Shown piece by piece: positions 46,256-54,533 of a stretch of 64,000 nucleotides of DNA (within the stretch, counting starts at the first letter, position 1; every line of letters starts with the position of its first letter). This DNA is from Pseudomonas sp. Os17 (lineage in GTDB: Bacteria > Pseudomonadota > Gammaproteobacteria > Pseudomonadales > Pseudomonadaceae): assembly GCF_001547895.1 (NCBI RefSeq), contig NZ_AP014627.1, forward strand, positions 685,501-749,500. The letters run 5' to 3'. The notes beneath the pieces were generated by a model, which worked only from the letters and a program-made list of their open reading frames with translations, was not told the origin of the DNA and ran no database searches. Both the position numbers and the translations under genes were made by a program.

Positions 46256-47961
46256 TGGCCCGTTCAATTCCGGCCATCGTCATCCTGGGCCAAGGCAGCC
46301 TCGACACCGCGCGGCAGATCCAGCGGCTGTACCCCGATTCGTTGATCCACGGTCTGGCGGAACGGGTCGAAGGCGCCGATCGGATCTACCACGAATTCGG
46401 CGCGACGCTGCGCCAGCTGTATCAACAGGACACGCCGATCATCGCCCTATGCGCGGCCGGCATCGTCATCCGCACCCTGGCCCCGCTGCTGCTGGAAAAG
46501 GGTGCCGAGCCGCCAGTGCTGGCCGTTGCCGAGGACGGCAGCGCCGTGGTGCCGCTGCTGGGTGGCCTGGGCGGGGTCAACGTCATGGCCCGGGAAATAG
46601 CCGCCGGCCTTGGCGTGGCCGCGGCCATTACCACCAGCGGTGAACTGCGCTTTGGCACCTGCCTGCTGAACCCGCCCAGCGGCTATGCCCTGGGGGATCT
46701 GGAACTGGGCAAGCGCTTCGTCTCCGATCTGCTGGGTGGCGAGAGCGTGCGTATCGAAGGCGCCGCGCCCTGGCTGGCTGCGGCCAAGCTGCCCGAGAAC
46801 GATCAGGCCCGCCTGACCATCCGCGTCGGTTCCGCCGAGCGCGAACCGGCGGCCAACGAACTGCTGATCTACCCCCGCAGTGTCCTGGTGGCCTGTCGTG
46901 GGCCAAGCGACGCGGGCCTTGTCACGTCCATCCGCCAGGCCCTGCATCAGGCGCGCATCGCCGTGCAGTCCCTAGCCTGCCTGCTGGCCGCCGACAGCGA
47001 CATGGCCGACCGCGGCCTGCACCAGGCGGCTGACGAGCTGGGGGTGCCGCTGCGCTTTCTGCCCGCCACCGGCAGCGTCGCCGAGCTGGCGCAACAGGCC
47101 GTGCCGCAATTGCTGCCGCCGCTGAAGGTGGGTGACGACCTCGCCATCGCCGTGGCCAACCAGCCCCTGGACCCCGAACAGATCGGCCGGTCCCGTGGGC
47201 GCCTGGCGGTGATCGGCCTTGGCCCCGGCGCAGCCGAACTCATGGTGCCGGCGGTAAAAGCCGAACTGGCCCGGGCCAACGACATCCTGGGGTATGAAAC
47301 CTACGTGCGCATGGCCGGTCCGTTCCGCGCCGATCAGGTCATGCACTGCACCGACAACCGTGAAGAAATGCAGCGCGCCCGCCATGCGTTCGAACTGGCG
47401 GCCCAGGGCCGTTCGGTGGTGGTGGTGTCGTCCGGTGATCCTGGGGTGTTCGCCATGGCCGCGGCGGTGCTCGAAGCCCTGCACGAATCCAGCGACCCGG
47501 CGTGGCACCGCGTGGACCTGGAAATCCTTCCCGGGGTTTCCGCGTCCCTGGCCACTGCCGCCCAGGCCGGCGCGCCGCTGGGGCATGACTTCTGCGTGCT
47601 GTCGCTGTCGGACAACCTCAAGCCTTGGGACATCATCGAGAAGCGCCTGGACCTCGCTTCCCAGGCCGATCTGGCGCTGGCCTTCTACAACCCGATCTCC
47701 CGCTCGCGGCCCTGGCAACTGGGCCGGGCCCTGGAGATCGTGCGCCAGCACCGCACGCCTCACACCCCGGTGGTGCTGGGACGGGATATCGGTCGTCCGG
47801 GGCAGACCCTGCGGGTCATCACCCTGGGCGAGCTGACCCCGGAGCAGGTGGACATGCGCACCATGGTGCTGGTGGGGTCTTCCACCACCTGCGTGTTCCC
47901 CCGGGCCGAGGGCGGCGAGTGGGTCTACACCCCGCGCTGGTACGGCCATAAACCCGTGTAG
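46255..47961 (+). CDS. cobJ: CbiG-CobJ fusion: cobalamin protein CbiG plus precorrin-3B C17-methyltransferase
   Basis: 568 residues from the ATG at 46255. The N-terminal ~310 residues are CbiG-like (L-C-A-A-G-I-V-I-R-T-L-A-P and L-L-G-G-L-G-G-V-N-V-M-A-R-E-I-A motifs). The C-terminal ~250 are CobJ (I-G-L-G-P-G-A-A-E-L, V-V-S-S-G-D-P-G-V-F-A-M-A, A-F-Y-N-P-I-S-R-S-R-P-W), which contracts the ring at C20. CbiG belongs to the oxygen-independent route, so its fusion to CobJ beside CobG is a mosaic feature seen in Pseudomonas. The stop codon lies within the start of a REP element. Confidence 0.95.
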   Translation: MARSIPAIVILGQGSLDTARQIQRLYPDSLIHGLAERVEGADRIYHEFGATLRQLYQQDTPIIALCAAGIVIRTLAPLLLEKGAEPPVLAVAEDGSAVVPLLGGLGGVNVMAREIAAGLGVAAAITTSGELRFGTCLLNPPSGYALGDLELGKRFVSDLLGGESVRIEGAAPWLAAAKLPENDQARLTIRVGSAEREPAANELLIYPRSVLVACRGPSDAGLVTSIRQALHQARIAVQSLACLLAADSDMADRGLHQAADELGVPLRFLPATGSVAELAQQAVPQLLPPLKVGDDLAIAVANQPLDPEQIGRSRGRLAVIGLGPGAAELMVPAVKAELARANDILGYETYVRMAGPFRADQVMHCTDNREEMQRARHAFELAAQGRSVVVVSSGDPGVFAMAAAVLEALHESSDPAWHRVDLEILPGVSASLATAAQAGAPLGHDFCVLSLSDNLKPWDIIEKRLDLASQADLALAFYNPISRSRPWQLGRALEIVRQHRTPHTPVVLGRDIGRPGQTLRVITLGELTPEQVDMRTMVLVGSSTTCVFPRAEGGEWVYTPRWYGHKPV

Positions 47962-48019
47962 GAGCCGGCTTGCCGGCGAAGGCGCTCGCAAGATCGCCAT
48001 CGCCGGCAGCGGCTTCTAG
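47958..48019. repeat. REP doublet overlapping the cobJ stop codon
   Basis: GTAGGAGCCGGCTTGCCGGC starts at 47958, inside the last codons of cobJ (its TAG is the REP's own TAG), and the opposite arm GATCGCCATCGCCGGCAGCG ends near 48019. It separates the convergent ends of cobJ and the SUKH-like gene. Confidence 0.75.
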
Positions 48020-48028
48020 TGTGCAGGG

Positions 48029-48475
48029 TCACTCATCATCCTTGTCCTTGGCGGTCAGCAGCCAGGTGATGAATTCGAAGAAGCCGGCCCAGCGGGCGGG
48101 GAGGCGGCCGGCGACGAACGCCTCCCGGTCGCCCAGGTCGAAATCCCAGACGCCGCCGCTGTCCTTGTCCAGCAAGTAGCCGCCTTCACCTTGCAACGAG
48201 GTGAAGGCGACGAAGTTCTCTGGCAACTCCCAGACTTCATGAATGAACTCGGTGCACATCTGGATTTCATCACTGGGCCCGTCGATATCCATCAGCACTT
48301 CGTAGCTCGCTCGGCTTTCGAAGTCGGCGGGGTGACAGGCCAGGTAGATCTGGGCGAACTCGCTGTCCAGGGCTATCCCCAATGCTGCCAACGCTCGGGT
48401 GACCTCGGCGGTGTCGGGGCGCGGGCGGAAGCGGGGCTGGGCTTCGATCAGGTTGACCAACTGCTGGGGAATCAT
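48029..48475 (-). CDS. SMI1/KNR4 (SUKH)-like protein, probable orphan immunity protein
   Basis: 148 residues from the ATG at 48475. The fold pattern fits SMI1/KNR4: an N-terminal helical part ending in L-A-A-L-G-I-A-L-D-S-E-F-A-Q-I-Y-L, then central strands with V-W-E-L-P-E-N-F-V-A-F-T-S-L-Q-G-E-G-G-Y-L-L-D and a V-W-D-F-D-L-G turn, and a terminal F-F-E-F-I-T-W-L-L. SUKH proteins commonly neutralise polymorphic toxins. No toxin gene is adjacent, so it may be an orphan immunity gene. Its start overlaps the CPCC gene stop by 4 bases. Confidence 0.8.
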   Translation of the reverse strand: MIPQQLVNLIEAQPRFRPRPDTAEVTRALAALGIALDSEFAQIYLACHPADFESRASYEVLMDIDGPSDEIQMCTEFIHEVWELPENFVAFTSLQGEGGYLLDKDSGGVWDFDLGDREAFVAGRLPARWAGFFEFITWLLTAKDKDDE

Positions 48476-49045
48476 GGAGTGTCCTTGCTGATGTGTGGCC
48501 ACTTGTCCAAGGGCAGGCGGCCCTGCTGCCGGGCAAAGTGTTCCCGGGCCTGGCCCAGGGTTTTGTGGTTGGGTCCGCTCAGCACATCCAGCGCTTCGCT
48601 GCCGTCGTCCTCCCAATGGCAGAGGTCGCAGATCTGGTAGTCGCCCCGCGCCGAGAGGGTTCGATAACCGCAGCAGGGACAGGCCTCCAGGTACTCGATG
48701 TCCGCGCTGACGGCGTAGTCGCCCAGCCCGGCTTCACGCAGGCAGCGCATCAGGTAGCGGTGGGTCACGCCGCGGTATTCGGCGCGCAGGGCGATCAGCA
48801 GCAGGGCGTCGAAGCGCGGGGCCTGCGGGTCTTCCGGGGGGCTCCGGTTGCGCCCTGAGCTGTTGTTGCAGGCTGGGTGGGAGTGCGGCGAACTCAAGGT
48901 CGTCGCTGTCTATTCCCCACCAGTTCAGGAGGTGGGAGGCGCGTGCGGCGGCGTCGAGGCCGGGCAACCGCTGGCGGCTGAGGAGGTCGATGGCGGCGGT
49001 GGCGGTCAGTTTTTTCATCGGGCTCGGTGGCAGTGCAAGGGTCAT
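48472..49045 (-). pseudogene. CPCC-type cysteine-rich protein gene broken by a 1-nt frameshift
   Basis: Two overlapping frames make one protein. The 5' part (from 49045, or the inner ATG at 49018) codes M-K-K-L-T-A-T-A-A-I-D-L-L-S-R-Q-R-L-P then L-P-P-S-L-Q-Q-Q-L; the 3' part codes P-P-E-D-P-Q-A-P-R-F-D-A-L-L-L-I-A-L and the C-P-C-C-G...C-D-L-C-H-W-E-D-D-G signature. They join exactly if one G is removed from the G6 run at 48836-48841. The broken gene is thus either decayed, phase-variable or a sequencing error. It overlaps both neighbours by 4 bases (ATGA), in an operon with a SUKH-like gene. Confidence 0.85.
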
Positions 49046-49494
49046 GGCCAGGCCAGGGTCAACTGATCGGGGCGCTCCAGAGGGATCTGCACGCTGACAC
49101 CGGAGGTCGACTCGGCATAGAGGTGTCGGTCCTGGATCTCGACCCGGTTGAAGGGATTGGTGTCCCTCAGGACCAGCAGCCAGATCAGGGCCTCAGAATC
49201 TTTCTCCTGCAATGCCAGGAAACCATCCCCGCCATGCGCGGCACACTCGCCGGCCCGGGCCTGCAAGGCGCCGTTGCCGGCGACGCACAGCGCCAGGGTC
49301 GCGAGGCCTTCGCCGTCCTGATGAGCGTCGCAGTCCGAGGCCGGCAGCCACACCTTGTTGATCAGTCGGGGATGCTCATGGGGCAGCTCGAACAGGCAGT
49401 AGAAGCCCGAGCCCAGGGCGAGTGAGTTGTCCCTGGGGTAGCGTTCGTCCTGCCATCGTTGCTGGATGAGCTGGCGATCTTCATGGCCGGGCAT
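49042..49494 (-). CDS. uncharacterised 150-residue protein
   Basis: I do not recognise the family. A soluble, acidic, His/Trp-containing chain (H-E-H-P-R-L-I-N-K-V-W-L-P-A-S-D, a middle repeat of cysteine at A-L-C-V-A-G and G-E-C-A-A) with no signal or membrane segment. Its stop overlaps the next gene's start by 4 bases (ATGA, 49042-49045), and it begins 33 bases after marC. Coupling to the CPCC and SUKH-like genes suggests a joint role, possibly immunity, without direct evidence. Confidence 0.65.
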   Translation of the reverse strand: MPGHEDRQLIQQRWQDERYPRDNSLALGSGFYCLFELPHEHPRLINKVWLPASDCDAHQDGEGLATLALCVAGNGALQARAGECAAHGGDGFLALQEKDSEALIWLLVLRDTNPFNRVEIQDRHLYAESTSGVSVQIPLERPDQLTLAWP

Positions 49495-49527
49495 GTGACA
49501 TTCCTTGTCCGCTGGGGCGCGCCGCTG

Positions 49528-50124
49528 CTAGGGCACCAGATAGCCTTTGACCCCGGTGAAGATGATCTGCGCCGCCAGGGCGCAGACGAACAGTCCCATC
49601 AGCCGGCTGACGATCTGCAGGCCCTGGTCGCCGAGGATGCGTTCGATGCGGTTGGACAGGTACAGCACCACGCCCACGGTGAGGCTGGCCAGGGCGATGC
49701 TGAGGATGGCGGTGAGCTTGTCGTCCCAGTGCGGCTGGCTGACCCCCATCACCAGCAGGGCACCGATGGTGCCCGGCCCCACGGTCAGGGGAATGGTCAG
49801 CGGCACTATGGTCACGTCCTGCTGCACGTTGTCGGTCTGCACCGCCGACTTGCCCTGGGCCATGCCCAGGGCGGAGATGAACAGCACGCTGCCGGCGCCG
49901 ATGCGGAAGGCATCCACGGTAATGCCGAACACGCTGAAGATCACTCGACCGAACAGGTACAGCAGGACGCTGGAAACCAGGGTGGCGAGGGCGACTTTCC
50001 AGGCCAGGCGCCGGCGCTCCTTGGAGGAGTAGCCGCGGGTCAGGCTGATGAAGCACGAGAGAACGAAGAACGGGCTATAGAGCACCAGCATCTTCAGGTA
50101 AACGCTGAACAGCACGTGGAGCAT
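49528..50124 (-). CDS. marC: MarC family integral membrane protein
   Basis: 198 residues with six hydrophobic helices in two sets of three. Family segments include F-V-L-S-C-F-I-S-L-T near 21, the conserved I-V-P-L-T-I-P-L-T-V-G-P-G-T-I-G-A-L-L near 108-126, and G-L-Q-I-V-S-R-L-M-G-L near 169-179. The MarC/UPF0056 group was once tied to multiple antibiotic resistance, but that link is not supported; function is unknown. It lies 63 bases downstream of retS on the same strand. Confidence 0.92.
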   Translation of the reverse strand: MLHVLFSVYLKMLVLYSPFFVLSCFISLTRGYSSKERRRLAWKVALATLVSSVLLYLFGRVIFSVFGITVDAFRIGAGSVLFISALGMAQGKSAVQTDNVQQDVTIVPLTIPLTVGPGTIGALLVMGVSQPHWDDKLTAILSIALASLTVGVVLYLSNRIERILGDQGLQIVSRLMGLFVCALAAQIIFTGVKGYLVP

Positions 50125-50187
50125 GGTGGAAGCTCACGACTAGGGAGGGCGAGCGAGAGTTTAACAGGCGCCGCCCGGGCTGTCGGC

Positions 50188-52974
50188 TCAACTGGTGTGG
50201 GCGGCGCTACGTTCGCGCAGATCGCGCTGGGTGACCCAGTGTTCCACCAGCTCGCGCAGTTGCGAGAGCTCTACCGGCTTGGCCATGTGCCCGTCCATGC
50301 CGGCCTGGCGCGCGCGCTCCTTGTGCTCGGCGAGGATGTGCGCGGTCAGCGCCACCACCGGGGTGCGCACCCGCTGGTTGCCCACTTCCCAGGCACGCAG
50401 TTGCTGAGTGGCGGAGAAGCCATCGAGCACCGGCATCTCGCAGTCCATCAGCACCAGGTCGTAGCGCTTGGCTTTCATCGCCTGCAGCGCTTCCTCGCCG
50501 TTGCTGGCGGTGTCGGGCTGCAGGTTGAGTTTGCCCAGCATGCCGCGGATGACCTTGGTGGAGATGCTGTTGTCCTCGGCCACCAGGATGCTGAAGTCGC
50601 TGGGAACCGTGACCGGCTCAGGTCCTGGAGCCGGGGCCAGGGGCATGTTGTAGGGGGCGGCAGGGGCCTTGTCGCGCTGATTGAGTTCGTCGGCCAGGGT
50701 GGTCTTGAGGGTGTAGCCGGCCACCGGCTTGGCGAGGATGCGCTTGATCCCGGCATTGCGTGCAATCACCTTGCTCGGTGCGTTGCTGATGCCGGTGAGC
50801 ATGATCAGCAGGATGTCGTGGTTCAGGCTCGGGTCTTCCTTGATCTTGGCCGCCAGTTGCATGCCGGTCATGCCGGGCATGTTCTGGTCCAGCAGCACCA
50901 CATCGAAGTAGTCCCGCAGGTGCGCCTTGGTCCGCAGCAGGGCCAGGGCTTCCTTGCCCGAAGGCACGGCGCTGACGTTCAGGCCCCAGGCGCTGCATTG
51001 CTGTACCAGCACCTTGCGGCAGGTGTCGTTGTCGTCCACCACCAGTACCCGCGCGCCCTGCAGGGGGCCGTCGAGATCGGCGGTCGGGTGCTCCAGGCGC
51101 TCGGCGTCCAGGGGCAGGGTCAGCCACAGGGTGCTGCCCTGGTTGGTACCGCTCTTGATGCCGAACTCGCCGTGCATCAGCAGGATCAGCTGGCGGGCGA
51201 TCACCAGGCCCAGGTTGCCCCCCAGGCGGGTGGTGGCGAGGAAGTTCTTGCTGTGCAGTTCGGTGTGCAGCAGGGCCTCGCGCTCTTCGGCGTCCATGGG
51301 CTGGCCGCTGTCCTGCACGGCGATGCGCAGGCGCGGCTTGCTGCTGCGCTCGTCGATGGCGACGACGATCAGCACTTCGCCCTCGTCGGTCTTCTTCAGG
51401 GCATTTTCCAGCAGGCTCAGCAGCGCCTGGCGCAGGCGGGTCGGGTCACCGCTGATGACCCGCGGCACCTGGGGCTGGATAAAGCTGATCAGCTCGACGT
51501 TCTGCTGTTCGGCCTTGGCCCGGAAGATGCTCAGGCAGTCTTCGATCAGGGCGTTGAGGTCGAACTGCACGTCGTCCAGCTCGATCTGCCCGGACTCCAG
51601 CTTGGAGATGTCGAGGATCTCGTTGATCAGTGTCAGCAGCTCGTTGCCGGCGCTGTGGATGGTTTGCACGTAGTCGCGCTGCTTGACCGACAGCGGGGTG
51701 CCCAGCAGCAGCTCGGTCATGCCCAGCACGCCGTTCATCGGGGTGCGGATCTCGTGGCTGATCTTGGCCAGGAACTCGGCCTTGGCATTGACCTCGGCGG
51801 TGCTGGCGGCCAGATCGCGGCTGACGCTGAAGCGGTTCTCGGTGATGTCGCGCTGGCGTTCGCCCAGGGCGACGCTCATCAGCAGGCCGGCGACGCAGAC
51901 CACGCTGAGCAGGGTGACGATCAGCCCTTGCGGGGCCACCAGGGTCAGGCCCAGCAGGGCCGGGAGAATCACCAGGGTGCCGAGGTTGAAGATCACCATG
52001 GCGGTGACGAACAGCCGGGCCGGGCGATAGCCCTTGTGCCAGTGATAGCCGCCGACGAACAGCATGCTCAGGCCGGCCAGGGCCACCAGGCCGTAGGTGA
52101 TGATGTTCAGCGGCAGGGTGTTGACGAACAGCAGCAACAGGCCGAACAGGCTGATCAGCAGGATATTGCCCAGCAGCAAGCGGTTCAGCGGGTGCGGGCC
52201 CAGCGGGGCGAAGAAGCGGTAGGCGAACATCATCCCGCAGGGCGCGGTCAGCAGCAGCGCCAGGTAGGCGCCCGGGGTCTGCAAGGCTTGCCAGTCCGGC
52301 AGCCACGGGCCGAACAGGTTCAGCAGCATCAGCAGGCTGAGGGTCAACAGCCCCTCGCAGGCCGCCAGCCACAGGCTGCTGCGTGAACGGGTGTAGGCGA
52401 AGCGGGTGAGGTTATGCAGGATCAGCATCGCCAGGCAGCCGAACAACAGGCCGTAGATCAGGGTCTGGCTCTGGTCGGCGGCGCTCATCACCGCCGATTG
52501 CAAGGTGATGTAGGGGCGCAGTTCGTGTTCGGACACCAGCCGCAGGTAGACCTCCAGCGGCTTGGCGCTTTGCGGCAGCGGCAGCATGAAGTCGCTGCTG
52601 GGCAGGGGCTTTTCCGTTTGTGGCTGGCTGGAGCCGGTGTTCACTTGCTCGATCAGCTTGTCGCCGTCGAGCACGTAGAGATTCAGGTGGGACAGGTCGG
52701 GGGCGAAGATCCGCAGGAGCTGTTCGTGGGGCCCGGGTTGCAGCTTGAAGCGCAGCCACAGCGCGCCATCGGGTTCGGCGGCGGTCAGCTTGTCCAGCTC
52801 GATGGGGCTGAACTGGTTGGTGTAGCGCGGGGAGCGGATGTCACTGAGCTGCAGATCGGCCTGTTCGTCGAGCAAAACCGCCCAGCCACTGCCTTGAGCG
52901 GCCAGAGCCGGATTCAAGCAGAGCAGGGTCAGCAATGTGACGGTGAAGCCTAGGGCAATCCTGAGCCAGCGCAC
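50188..52974 (-). CDS. retS: hybrid sensor kinase RetS
   Basis: 928 residues. A signal/anchor (1-26), a periplasmic 7TMR-DISM sensor (27 to about 170), seven transmembrane helices (about 173-370), a HisKA domain with F-L-A-K-I-S-H-E-I-R-T-P-M-N-G (H407), a degenerate ATPase domain, and two receiver domains with phospho-Asp D696 and D844. The H/D spacing and the position next to purD match P. aeruginosa RetS, which heterodimerises with GacS and opposes the Gac/Rsm switch to sessile, antibiotic-producing life. The kinase's N box (E-N-A-L-K-K) and degenerate G boxes fit a non-canonical kinase. Confidence 0.95.
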   Translation of the reverse strand: MRWLRIALGFTVTLLTLLCLNPALAAQGSGWAVLLDEQADLQLSDIRSPRYTNQFSPIELDKLTAAEPDGALWLRFKLQPGPHEQLLRIFAPDLSHLNLYVLDGDKLIEQVNTGSSQPQTEKPLPSSDFMLPLPQSAKPLEVYLRLVSEHELRPYITLQSAVMSAADQSQTLIYGLLFGCLAMLILHNLTRFAYTRSRSSLWLAACEGLLTLSLLMLLNLFGPWLPDWQALQTPGAYLALLLTAPCGMMFAYRFFAPLGPHPLNRLLLGNILLISLFGLLLLFVNTLPLNIITYGLVALAGLSMLFVGGYHWHKGYRPARLFVTAMVIFNLGTLVILPALLGLTLVAPQGLIVTLLSVVCVAGLLMSVALGERQRDITENRFSVSRDLAASTAEVNAKAEFLAKISHEIRTPMNGVLGMTELLLGTPLSVKQRDYVQTIHSAGNELLTLINEILDISKLESGQIELDDVQFDLNALIEDCLSIFRAKAEQQNVELISFIQPQVPRVISGDPTRLRQALLSLLENALKKTDEGEVLIVVAIDERSSKPRLRIAVQDSGQPMDAEEREALLHTELHSKNFLATTRLGGNLGLVIARQLILLMHGEFGIKSGTNQGSTLWLTLPLDAERLEHPTADLDGPLQGARVLVVDDNDTCRKVLVQQCSAWGLNVSAVPSGKEALALLRTKAHLRDYFDVVLLDQNMPGMTGMQLAAKIKEDPSLNHDILLIMLTGISNAPSKVIARNAGIKRILAKPVAGYTLKTTLADELNQRDKAPAAPYNMPLAPAPGPEPVTVPSDFSILVAEDNSISTKVIRGMLGKLNLQPDTASNGEEALQAMKAKRYDLVLMDCEMPVLDGFSATQQLRAWEVGNQRVRTPVVALTAHILAEHKERARQAGMDGHMAKPVELSQLRELVEHWVTQRDLRERSAAHTS

Positions 52975-53073
52975 GGCGAAATCCCTTCATTGGTTGATGC
53001 CTGATTATAACTATGCGCGGCGTAATGACCGCACGGCAAGGGCACCGGGCCCTTGCCGGGGACAGGGGCAGCT

Positions 53074-54363
53074 TTACTCCTGACCGCGCTCACGGGCAAT
53101 GGCTCGGTAGCCGATGTCCTTGCGGTAGAAGCAGCCTTGCCAGTCGATCTTGGCCGCCAGGCGGTAGGCTTGCTGCTGGGCCGCGTCGACGCTGTCGCCC
53201 ATGGCGGTGGCGCAGAGTACCCGGCCGCCGGAGGTCACGATCTGACCGTCCTTGAGCGCGGTGCCGGCGTGGAACACCTTGCCTTCCAGGGCTGCCGCCG
53301 CGTCCAGGCCGGTGATGACCGCGCCCTTGGCGTAGTCAGCAGGATAGCCGCCGGCTGCCAGGACGATGCCCAGGCTCGGGCGTGGGTCCCACTGCGCTTC
53401 GACCTTGTCCAGGGCCTGGGCCAGGGCGGCTTCGACCAACAGCACCAGGCTCGACTGCAGGCGCAGCATCACCGGCTGGGTTTCCGGATCGCCGAAACGG
53501 CAGTTGAATTCGATGACTTTCGGGTTGCCGGCCTTGTCGATCATCAGGCCTGCATAGAGGAAGCCAGTGTAGACATTGCCTTCCTCGGCCATGCCGCGCA
53601 CGGTGGGCCAGATCACCTGATCCATGACCCGCTGGTGCACTTCGGCGGTGACCACCGGTGCTGGCGAGTAGGCGCCCATGCCACCGGTATTGGGGCCAGT
53701 GTCGCCGTCGCCGACGCGCTTGTGGTCCTGGCTGGTGGCCATTGGCAGCACGTTCTTGCCGTCGACCATGACGATGAAGCTGGCTTCCTCGCCGTCGAGG
53801 AACTCTTCGATGACCACGCGGGAACCGGCTTCGCCGAAGGCATTGCCGGCCAGCATGTCGCGCACGGCTTCCTCGGCTTCGGCCAGGGTCATGGCGACGA
53901 TCACGCCCTTGCCGGCGGCCAGGCCGTCGGCCTTGATCACGATCGGGGCGCCCTTTTCCTTCAGGTAGGCCAGGGCCGGCTCGATTTCGGTGAAGTTCTG
54001 GTAGTCGGCGGTCGGGATCTTGTGGCGCGCGAGGAAATCCTTGGTGAAGGCTTTCGAGCCTTCCAGCTGCGCGGCACCGGCAGTCGGACCGAAGCAGTCC
54101 AGGCCGCGGGAGCGGAACAGGTCGACCACGCCAGCCACCAGCGGCACTTCCGGACCGACGATGGTCAGGGACACATTCTTCTCGGCAAAATCGGCCAGTT
54201 GCTCCAGGGCCAGGACGTCGATGGCGACGTTCTCGCACTTGGCTTCGATGGCGGTGCCGGCGTTGCCGGGGGCGACGAATACTTTTTCGACCCGTGGGTC
54301 CTGAGCGACTTTCCAGGCCAGGGCGTGTTCGCGACCGCCGCTACCAATGATCAAAATGTTCAA
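53074..54363 (-). CDS. purD: phosphoribosylamine-glycine ligase PurD
   Basis: 429 residues, the full ATP-grasp enzyme. Start M-N-I-L-I-I-G-S-G-G-R-E-H-A, the family glycine motif; other marks are K-A-D-G-L-A-A-G-K-G-V near residue 144 and E-F-N-C-R-F-G-D-P-E-T-Q-P near 287. It catalyses the second step of purine synthesis. It is downstream of purH on the same strand, with a palindromic repeat in the gap, and upstream of retS. Confidence 0.97.
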   Translation of the reverse strand: MNILIIGSGGREHALAWKVAQDPRVEKVFVAPGNAGTAIEAKCENVAIDVLALEQLADFAEKNVSLTIVGPEVPLVAGVVDLFRSRGLDCFGPTAGAAQLEGSKAFTKDFLARHKIPTADYQNFTEIEPALAYLKEKGAPIVIKADGLAAGKGVIVAMTLAEAEEAVRDMLAGNAFGEAGSRVVIEEFLDGEEASFIVMVDGKNVLPMATSQDHKRVGDGDTGPNTGGMGAYSPAPVVTAEVHQRVMDQVIWPTVRGMAEEGNVYTGFLYAGLMIDKAGNPKVIEFNCRFGDPETQPVMLRLQSSLVLLVEAALAQALDKVEAQWDPRPSLGIVLAAGGYPADYAKGAVITGLDAAAALEGKVFHAGTALKDGQIVTSGGRVLCATAMGDSVDAAQQQAYRLAAKIDWQGCFYRKDIGYRAIARERGQE

Positions 54364-54533
54364 GTCAGACTCCTTCGGAGGAAGCTACAAGCCGCAAGCT
54401 GCAAGTGAAGAGCAATTCTTATCGCCCTGCCGTGCTGCGTGCGGCTCTGAAAAGGGAAGGCTGCAAGGATCAGGCAAGCGCAACTGCGCTTGGCCCTGGC
54501 TTGTCGCTTGCAGCTTGATGCTTGTGGCTGCTG
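54364..54533. repeat. palindromic repeat between purH and purD, AGCTTGC family
   Basis: A 170-base gap with CTACAAGCCGCAAGCTGCAAG near 54387 and the opposed CTTGTCGCTTGCAGCTTGATG near 54499, the same words as at 14.2, 20.2 and 23.6 kb. It separates two co-directional purine genes. Confidence 0.7.
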
